In this document: in pieces, positions 1 to 7,181 of the stretch | Layout: each line of letters opens with the position of its first letter | Position numbering within the stretch: the first letter of the stretch is position 1 | Assembly (NCBI GenBank): GCA_001430745.1 | Contig: KQ482042.1 | Span: forward strand, 1,747,264 to 1,757,641 | Direction: 5' to 3' | Origin: Auxenochlorella pyrenoidosa | Lineage: Eukaryota; Chlorophyta; Trebouxiophyceae; Chlorellales; Chlorellaceae | Length of the DNA stretch: 10,378 nt | Made by a program: the position numbers and the translations under genes | Notes under the pieces: model-generated | What the model saw: only the letters and a program-made list of their open reading frames with translations | Database searches by the model: none | What the model was told of the DNA's origin: nothing

Positions 1-1
1 G

Positions 2-118
2 GTGCCCGACGACTTCCCCTATGCATTCCTGGTGCTCATCCTGGTGGGGCTGACTGTCGCCACCGTTGTGCTCAAGCTCATCACGCGCCGAACGGCTGTC
101 AAGGCCAAGTGGCTGTAG
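2..118 (+). CDS. C-terminal end of an unidentified membrane protein (5'-partial)
   Basis: An open frame enters from the left edge and ends at a TAG at 116-118, giving 38 residues. It begins V-P-D-D-F-P-Y, continues with a strongly hydrophobic stretch of about 17 to 19 residues rich in Leu, Val, Ile and Ala (window residues 6-24), and closes with the basic tail KLITRRTAVKAKWL. This looks like a single C-terminal transmembrane helix with a short positively charged, probably cytosolic, tail. It would fit the end of a type I or tail-anchored membrane protein, or the last helix of a polytopic one. The frame is backed by a TGTAA polyadenylation word 122 bp past the stop. The bases at the very edge could be exon or the start of this exon. 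I do not recognise the family, and no function is assigned. Confidence 0.6.
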   Translation: MPDDFPYAFLVLILVGLTVATVVLKLITRRTAVKAKWL

Positions 119-239
119 GGCGCACGCTGCGGGCGCGCAGGCAGCGGTGGCAGCAGCTGCCATGCATGCAAGCCCTGGCGCACCACATTCGTCAGGCATG
201 CAGCGCATTGCACTATTTTTGTGGACTTCCTGTAGGGCT

Positions 240-244
240 TGTAA
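240..244 (+). terminator. Green-algal polyadenylation signal TGTAA for the left-edge gene
   Basis: TGTAA lies 122 bp after the TAG at 116-118. TGTAA is the usual chlorophyte near-upstream polyadenylation element, normally about 10 to 20 nt before cleavage, so the mRNA probably ends near 255-265. It also supports 2-118 as a true terminal exon. Confidence 0.6.
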
Positions 245-625
245 TCCCTGCATGAAATACCGGCACAAGGGCATGGTGGCAACAGGGGTGATACCAGGCA
301 GCTGGCATGTCAACTGACGCTTGAGCACAATAAACGTTGAATGGGCTCTGACCATACGCGGGGCAGAGTGTGGGACAGAGTGGTCAGCACCATGCTATGG
401 ATTGAGTTTCTAGCGTGCCGGACCCACAATACTGCGACTCGCCCCACTGTGACAGACGCCGGTTCCTCATGTTCCATACACTCGACCAGGCAAGGCTGCG
501 CCACGACAGGTGTTGTGCCAGCCCGCCACTGAGGGCCCTATGCCCACATACCATGCCGCGCACTGAGCCTGCTGGCTATGGACGGCTTGGGGGCGATTTA
601 AAAATTGCAAAATTTGTTCAGCTTG
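245..625. other. Convergent intergenic region; no gene supported
   Basis: This stretch separates the 3' ends of the left-edge gene (plus) and the CAP-G gene (minus). It is visibly less GC-rich than its surroundings. Open frames of 63-64 codons exist on both strands, but none shows recognisable protein features, algal-style third-position GC or splice context. An AT-rich patch at 595-619 lies just downstream of the CAP-G stop on the minus strand and contains TGCAA (read on minus). It may be part of the CAP-G polyadenylation region. I found no minus-strand TGTAA here, no tRNA and no clear repeat. Confidence 0.5.
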
Positions 626-3600
626 TCATTGGGGTAGTGTACACATTCGCCAATGGTGCGGGTCGGTCAAGTTGGTCGAATCGGAGCAGAGTGGGCAGTG
701 GGTGTTGGTCTGACCACCCATGTGTTGGGCAGCGAGCGCCGCTGCCCGCCTGCAGTGCCTGGGCACCTCATAGCTGATGCGGTTCTCCTGCAGCGCCTGG
801 CACACCGCCGACACGTCCTTGTCGGCCGACTGCCGCGGCACCTTGCGCGGGCGCCGCGTTGACGGCGTCATGTTCTCCGCCAGCGGCAGCCCCTCTTCCT
901 CACTGCTCTCCTCCTCCTCGCTGCCATCCTCATCATCACCCGCAGAGGAGGCGGAGGAGGGGGAGTCCACCACCGGCTTGCGGGCGCTGCGGGCCGCCCG
1001 CTCGGGCATGCGCCGTGATGCAGTGGGCGGCGCGCGCGCTGGTGTGTGCTCCTGCAAAGAGCGAGGCCAGTAAGAGGGGCGCACGCACGGCTCAGAAGGT
1101 ATCAAGGGTTGAGGGGGTTGCAAGGGTAAGGGAACTCTGACCCTTGACGGTCAAGTCGGGCACAGGCTGGCTGCGACAGCATGTTCCACACTCTGAGCCG
1201 TACGTCTGAGACAAACATCCGATTGAAATGTCAAAGGCTTAAAAACAGGGCGCGCAACCTGAGCGAGAGTGGCCCTCCCTGCTGCCCTCACCTCTCCATC
1301 CTTCTCATCCGAGTCAGACTGCGGCATCTGTGGGCCTGTATCCTCCTCGCTCTCGCTCTCTGGGCTGTCAACTGCCGCCTTGCCACGCCGCCCGCCTCGT
1401 GCGGGCGTCTTGGCGGGTGTCTTGCCACCTCGGCCCCCGGCCCCCGGCAGCGCCGCCGGCTCTAGAAGCGTATCAAAGGGCAGCGGGAAGTCGTCCAGCA
1501 GCGTGCCCGTCTGCTGGTAGTTCTTCACGCTGCAGCAGCGGGTGTAAGTCATTGAAGGAGAGTTGGAGATGGTCGGCATCCAGGCAGCAAGTGCATGGCA
1601 GTCGGGCACAGGTTGCTACGCATCACCAGTAGTTGATTGGGAGAGGCCGGGCCTGCTGGCTTCCCACCACCTGCCGACCTGCCGAGTCGTACAACCTGGC
1701 CCAATCAATCAGTCAAGTCACCACATTGCCAGCAGCAATCTGCTGCCACACTGCTGCAAATCGGGCTCTCCAGGCCAGCCCGGGCTGCCCTGCCGGCACG
1801 CTGCCCTCACCTCTCCATGAGCCCGCTGATCTCCTCTGGCGACAGCGGCTCCACCTGCAGGCCGTGCTGCCGCGCCCGCGCGTGCAGCTTCTCCTGCAGT
1901 GCCGCCAGCTCCTTGCGCATGGCGGCATCCATGCGGGGGGAGGGCACCGCCTGGCGCGCCATCTCCAGCAGCTCCCGCGCAGACACCTGTGGCACCGTGC
2001 AAAGGGGCAGGAAGCACAATAAGCAGGGCTGGCGGGTGCGGCAGGCAGGACACTCCGGTAGCAGGCAGGGCAGCTATGGTGTGATGGGAGAGGTTGCAGC
2101 AGCAGCGCAAGGTACACAAACGCAACACACTCTTTCAGACAGAGTTGACAGTTTTTTGGCAGAAACACAAAGGGCTAAAGGCAGAACTCACCCCGCCCTC
2201 GGCTTCTCCCACGGGGAAGACCTCGAGCGATGCCGCTGTGCGGCAGAGCGCTGCCAAGTAGGGCTTGGGCACATCCAGCGCGGAGCACACCAGCAGCTCT
2301 CGCAGCAGCAGGTCCACCAGCATCTCGTGGCCCACCGCCTCTTGCTGCAGTGCAGGCGGGGGGGAGCAGGCGTGCAAGTTGTGATGCACAGCAGGGCTCA
2401 GCTCAGAGCTGCAGCAGGGCTGCTCGCACCTGCGTACTGCCCTCCTGCATGGCAGATGCAGGGGCGCATCTGCGCCAAGTCCACAGGCCCTGCCGCCTGC
2501 GTTCAACCCCAAGAGCTGCAGACTTTGCCCTGCCCTGCCCTGCTGCGCGCGCTCCCCGCCAACGCGCCTTGCCGGGCTGCCCGTAGGGCGTCATGAGCAG
2601 CTGCGTGAGGAAGCCCATGACCTTGACGGAGGAGCAGGTGGCGGCTGTGAGCCGCTTGCCGCTGTCCTTGTCGTTTGCGGCCGCTCTGCGGGGGGGGCAG
2701 CACAGCAGGAGGCAGCCGGCATGAGCACAGACTGTGGTCGTGACGCCATGGCAGGCGGTGAGGCACGGCTGCAGCGCGCATCCCAATACGCCGCATACCA
2801 CGAAGCACAGAGCGTGTGTGGATCCAGCCCAGGGCTCACAGGCGTGCTGCAGGCAGGTATGCGGTGGCCAGGAACTGCTGATGCTCCGCTGTCAGCTCGG
2901 CATAGTTTTGGAAAAAGACCGGCAGCGTCTGGGACACCTGCAGGATGGCAGGCAGCGAGGGGCAGGTAGGGCAGGTTACATCGGGACAAGTGAGCTTGGA
3001 CAGCCGCCCTGAGTTAGCAAGTGGGAAGTGCAAGGGCCAGAGGAGCTGCACCCACTGCGACGCAGCATGCAGGCAGGCCAGCAGCTGGCAGGCTTGCATT
3101 AGGCCGAGCCTCACCAGGGAGGCTGCCTCGATGAGCGGGTTGAAGTACAGCAGCACCAGCTCAATCAGCATCTGGGTGGGGATGGTGGGTGGGGGACGGG
3201 GGGGGGGGGGGGGGGGGGTCGGGGGGTGAGTGGGTCAGACATGAGCCACCGTGCAGAGCAGCACGGCGGGGCAGCAGGCAAGGGCGCAGACAACATGCTG
3301 GACCTGGGGCGTGCTGCCCGCGGCCCTCCCACTCCTCCTTGGCCTGCGCATACAGCCCCAGCCCTCCCAGCGGCCCACCTTGACCACATCGATGTCCTCC
3401 ATGGCCAGCTCCCGGCCCTCAGCCACCTCCCTGGCCTGCCAGCGCAGGTGGCTGCGCACCAGGCGCGCCAGCGCCTCCACCAGGGCAGCGCCCAGGGCCG
3501 CAGCCGTCTCCACGTCTTCGCACTGCCGGCTGCGCCGACCTGCCGCCTTCTTGCGGGAGCCGGACGCCTCCTTGACCACATCCTTGAAGTCATCCACCCA

Positions 3601-6600
3601 CTGCAGCACAGCAGGGCAGGGCAGGTGAGGTAGGCAGGCAGTACAGGCGAGTTGGGTCCTGCAAAACGCTGCCAGCAGCAGGGCGGAGCTCATGCCTGGA
3701 ACAAGCATGGAGCACCAAGCACTCCCCGCCCAGCGCGTGCATCAGCAGGCAGCTTGGTGCCCGAGCTGCCTGCGCACAGCGTTCCTGCTGCGCAAGAGAG
3801 CACGACTTGCAGGCTCCCTGCCCCCCCCCACCCCCCACCTGGCGCAGCTCCTCCAGCAGCAGGTCTGCCAGCGGCGCCTGCTGCAGCTCGGGGTCCAGCC
3901 CCGGCAGCAGGCCGCCCGCCTGACGCAGGTCATCGGCCAGGCAGCGGTCCACCTCCTTGGTGCCTCGGGCCAGAGCCACGTCGCCCAGTGCCTGGCGGGG
4001 GGGGGGGGGTAAGGTGGGTGGCGTTAGTATGCATCACACCACAGGCAAGGGCACTAGGATGGTAGAGGAGTTGAGAGGAGGGCTAGGTAGCACTGGCATC
4101 CCAACGAGCAGCGGCGCATCCTGGGTTCAGCAACACTCACTGACCAAGATCCCTAACCTGGGCCCCCCTGGACCTGATGCACACAACACGGCATAATGCC
4201 CACCTGCGCTGCCACTGCCCGCACGGCCGACGACTCGCCGGGAGTGATGAGCAGCAGGCGCAGCTGCGTCAGGTGCCCAGCGGGCGGGGGGATGCCATCC
4301 AGCAGGCAGTACAGCCCCAGGCAGCGAGCAGCCTCGCGGCGCACCTGCAGCGCACACGAGGAAGCCAGCAGGATGGAGTGCAAGCTCTGCAGCGCGGCCA
4401 GCGTGCACCCAACTCCAACCCTGCATCTTCAGTTACCAGCCAGGAGACTTGCCAAATCCGCTCCCCGCGCCCCTGCGCACCTTGGCTGACCGGTTGCGCA
4501 GGCCCCGCACAATGACGGTGTCCAGCAGCTGTTGCAGGGTGAAGGCGGAGCGAGCCGCCAGTGCGGGGCGCACCGAGGTCAGCTGCTCCAGCAGCAGCCC
4601 CGCCACGCCCAGCGTGTGCACATACGCCTGCTCTGACGGCTCGCCGCCCTCGGCCCAGCCCGCGGCATGCAGCGAGCCCAGCATGTCCAGCATGGCGTCC
4701 GCCAGCTCAGCGGGCGAGCCGTACACCTTGCGCAGGAAGAGCGCCAACGCGCGCAGCCAGGCGTCGCTGTGCCAGGCAGCCTCCCACGCGGCCGCCTCCT
4801 CCTTGTTGTCGCCGCTGCAGGGGGGCCAACAAAAGATCGTTCGCCTCAAGAGCAGTCTGGAGCCAAATTGAGTATTAAGATCTCCATTTCCACTGCCTTG
4901 CCGACGTCTGCCGGGTGCAACAAGCGCCAGCCAGTGTCAGGGCCAGCCCATGGCCGCCAGGCCCCCTGCCTCCTCACCTGTGTGCATTGGTCAGCAGCAC
5001 CTCCAGCATGGCAGAGGCGGCGGCACGGCCCGAGGCATCCGCAAAGTCCTGGCACTTGGCCGCCAGCTGCATCAGCTGCCCTGTGGAGAAGCGGTACGCC
5101 GCGCCGGCTGCCGCGTGCTTGGAGATGATGGCCGCCATGTCGGCAACCGTGGCCGGCAGCGCCGCCTCCAGCGCCTCCAGCCGCTCTGCTGCCGCCGCGG
5201 CATCGATGTGAGCAGCGGCGCCCACCTTGCCCGCCGCGGACAGGCCCTTGGAGGCCGCCTGCGTGGACAGCCACTCGCAAACCACGCGCCACAGGAGGGC
5301 AGAGGCCGGACCCATCAGCACAACCGGGTCGGAGAAGTCGGCCCGCAGGCCCATGCCGTCGCTCTCGGCCATGCGCGCCAGGTGCACTGCGTTCATGTCG
5401 CCGCGCTCCAGCAGCGTCTTCAGCACCAGCTCGCACTCCTCTGCGAGGGAGGGAGCAAGGTCGCACCCACACTGATGCACAACATGAGGCAGCTGAATAT
5501 TCGCAACCGGCAAGGCGGCCAGAACCTGAACTGCCCGCAATGTCGGATGCAGTAGCGCCCATGGCAGCCATTGCCATGCCTCTTCACCTGGGTGCGCCTG
5601 CACTCCCAGCGCGTGTATCAGCTGCAGCGGCTCGCCCTCATGCTCCTCCAGCCAGCCTTGCAGCAGCTTGGAGGCGACTGCATCACGCACGCTGCCCGCG
5701 CGGTCGGTCAGGCCCCGCCGCAGCAGCAGAGTCGCGTCTGCGGCAGGCATGGCGGACAGCGGCACGCGCTCTGCGATGGCCATGTAGGCCATCTTGCGCA
5801 CCTGCATGGATAGGGCAGGTGGCAGAGGTGGGCACCTGAGGAACATGCTCAACCAGGCCGAGTACCTTGTTTGACTGGCAATGACAGAGGCTGCTGAGTG
5901 CAGGCAGAGGTGACTCCTGCACTCCCAACTTGCCGCTAACTGGGAAGGACATGCAGCGAAGCACTGGCGCCTGCCAGCCTCAGCCCAGGCATCTCGTCTC
6001 CCCAGTGATAGGCACAGGGCAAACAAACAGGGCATGCAGGAGAACTGGCGCATCTGCCGCCGGCGGCAGCCACTCACGTCGTCGGCCTCATCGCGGGTGC
6101 GCTCCATGAAGAACTTGCGCGTGAAGTCGGAGCATGGCAGGGTGGCCAGCACCGCCTTACGCACCACCCTGCTCTTTTCTGCTGCCAGCATGTCGAGCAT
6201 GGCGCGCGTCAGCTCGCAGGCAGAGAAGTCGCCAGCCGAGCCTGGGTCGGGCAGGCGCGCCAGCGCGCGCAGCGCCACCGCGCGCACCGTCGGCTTGGCG
6301 TCATCCAGCCGCTCGAGCATGGCCTCCTCAAAGGCTTCCACCAGCTCGTCGCTGAGCTCTGCGTCGGGCGGAAGGTTGCCCACCACGGCGTGCAGCAGCT
6401 GGCAGAAGCGCCAGCGCGCGGTGGGGTCCTTGGCGAATGACAGCTCCACCAGCGGTCCCAGCACCGCCTCCACAAATGCCACGCGGTCCTCGTTGCCCGC
6501 CTCGTTGGCAAAGGTGCCGAAGAAGTTGAGCAGGCGGGACTGGTACACCGTGGGCTGGAGGGCGGGCGGCCCAGGAAGAGCAGGAGAGGGGCAAATGTGA

Positions 6601-6936
6601 GGGCAGGCTCGGCTGGACTGTGCACACCGTTTGTGACCATTGTTGGACACCGTGTGTCCGTCTCCACCATTTGTGTACCACACCAAAGGACCAGCAACCA
6701 GTAAAGCCAGGAACTGCCAGCACCCTGCTGCCGCCAGCCCGCACCTCAGCGACCGTCGCAAACCACTTGCACGCTGTCAGCAGCTGGTCCCGCGTCGTTG
6801 CGGCGTCCGCGGTGGCCAGTTCCCACAGCATCTTGGCATAGCGCAGGTGCGCACTCGCTGTGCCCCGCTGCGCTTCATTCAGCAGCTGCGCGACGGACAG
6901 GTCCACCGTGCTCAGGCGCCTTCTGCCCCGCGCCAT
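626..6936 (-). CDS. CAP-G: Condensin I complex subunit 3 / G (CAP-G), HEAT-repeat protein, 15 exons
   Basis: CAP-G is the HEAT-repeat, DNA-binding subunit that joins the kleisin CAP-H in condensin I, which compacts mitotic chromosomes. The reconstructed protein is 1153 aa, against roughly 1000-1050 in human and Arabidopsis. Family landmarks run in order: RWRFCQLLHAVVGNLP (about 111), PTVRAVALRALARL (about 153), VRKMAYMAIAERV (224), SKLLQGWLEEHEGE (about 266), VRREAARCLGLYCLLDG (561), WVDDFKDVVKEA (659), LVLLYFNPL (about 737) and the plant-like VMGFLTQLLMTPY (about 806). Residues about 450-825 correspond to the Cnd3 domain. The tail (about 965-1085) is acidic and serine-rich, with TPxK/R sites at T970, T974 and T1015 and an MTP motif at 1073, close to MTPLRG in human. 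The start at 6936 was chosen because it opens a clean 64-codon exon (MARGRRRLST...); the next upstream in-frame ATG (7167) would run into the COG8 promoter. Identity is firm; the last 50 residues are the least certain. Confidence 0.92.
2345..2567 (-). other. CAP-G: CAP-G intron 11, apparent GC-AG intron
   Basis: The exon encoding ...LLMTPYGQPGK ends in AAG and is followed by GCGCGT, which is the common algal donor GTGCGT with C in place of T at position 2. The intron ends CACTGCAG before CAAGAGGCGG (Q-E-A-V-G-H-E-M), and both sides are phase 0. No well-placed GT donor keeps both the conserved upstream segment and the downstream frame. A weaker alternative also uses GC: CCCG followed by GCAAGG, joined at an AG four bases further into the exon. 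Confidence 0.7.
3198..3218. repeat. Homopolymer run of 21 G (21 C on the sense strand) in CAP-G intron 8
   Basis: An uninterrupted G21 tract is flanked by further G runs (3191-3195 and 3221-3226). On the transcribed CAP-G strand it is a C-rich tract 27 to 47 bases before the splice acceptor at 3172. It may add to the polypyrimidine tract. The exact length should be treated with caution, because homopolymers this long are often misread. Confidence 0.85.
3997..4009. repeat. Homopolymer run of 13 G (13 C on sense) at the end of CAP-G intron 6
   Basis: The run sits directly before the acceptor of exon 7. Read on the minus strand it is a pure C tract followed by GCCAG and then the A-L-G-D-V codons, so it acts as the polypyrimidine tract of this intron. 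Confidence 0.85.
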
Positions 6937-7181
6937 GGTGGCCCCACGAGTCGGGAGGGCGCAGGGAACGGGCTGCAAGTCCCGCAGTTGCCGACAGCTC
7001 GTGGCGCATTTTCGTGTGAGCTGGCACCCCAAGAAACCTTCTTTCCAGGAGCCCTGTTGCTTCCCAAGATTCACCCTTACGTGCGATCGCCACCAAGCCC
7101 ACCCGAGGCGCTGTGGGTACCCATCGCTCGCCCTCACCGCTGCCTGCCTATCCTGCGCCGCTCGCACAGGTTTCTGGCACC
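6937..7181. promoter_or_regulatory. Divergent promoter region between CAP-G (minus) and COG8 (plus)
   Basis: The two start codons face away from each other across 245 bp, so both 5' UTRs and core promoters must fit here. I see no clear TATA box. One AACGG, the core of plant M-phase (MSA) elements, lies at 6967-6971, 31 bp upstream of the CAP-G ATG. A 5-mer can occur by chance, but CAP-G is a cell-cycle gene. A pyrimidine-rich stretch ending in CACAG at 7165-7169 looks like a splice acceptor 12 bp before the COG8 ATG, with GTGAGC at 7016 as a possible donor, so COG8 may have a 5' UTR intron. The COG8 ATG context (GCACCATGAA) is good for translation. Confidence 0.6.

Larger units (their letters stand above)
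626..6936 (-). other. CAP-G: Exon map of the CAP-G gene (coding parts)
   Basis: Exons in transcript order: 6745-6936, 6078-6554, 5588-5801, 4978-5440, 4481-4814, 4204-4344, 3839-3991, 3379-3600, 3115-3171, 2840-2937, 2568-2685, 2192-2344, 1811-1986, 1292-1529 and 626-1051 (stop TGA at 626-628). Total is 3462 nt, or 1153 codons plus stop. Thirteen of the 14 introns are GT-AG; intron 11 (2345-2567) appears to be GC-AG. Phases agree at every junction: phase 1 after exon 3, phase 2 after exons 4, 10 and 13, phase 0 elsewhere. Exon 9 encodes only 19 residues. Introns range from 136 to 281 bp. Confidence 0.85.

Noticed and set aside
310..532. Small open frames of 63-64 codons in the convergent intergenic region
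   Set aside because: There is no coding bias, splice context or recognisable motif, and they lie between two 3' ends.
1155..1611. A 12-base word (GTCGGGCACAGG) found in both CAP-G introns 13 and 14
   Set aside because: A few repeats of this length are expected by chance in 10 kb, and the flanks do not match.
2035..2075. GCAGGCAG-type short repeats in CAP-G introns
   Set aside because: Diffuse low-complexity sequence typical of GC-rich algal introns, with no regular array or spacer structure that would suggest CRISPR or a satellite.
1637..2596. 319-codon plus-strand open frame opposite CAP-G exons 11 to 13
   Set aside because: It is a shadow of the minus-strand gene that crosses introns and exons alike, rich in Gln, Ala and Arg from GCAG repeats, with no domain.
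4974..6761. A 595-codon minus-strand open frame read as a single uninterrupted gene
   Set aside because: It joins CAP-G exons 2, 3 and 4 through introns 1, 2 and 3. Clear GT-AG sites, phase agreement and the family alignment show that the extra stretches are introns.
6328..7167. Upstream CAP-G start at 7167 giving a longer N-terminus
   Set aside because: The added residues show no family resemblance and would place the start 15 bp from the COG8 ATG. The ATG at 6936 opens the conserved-looking N-terminus.
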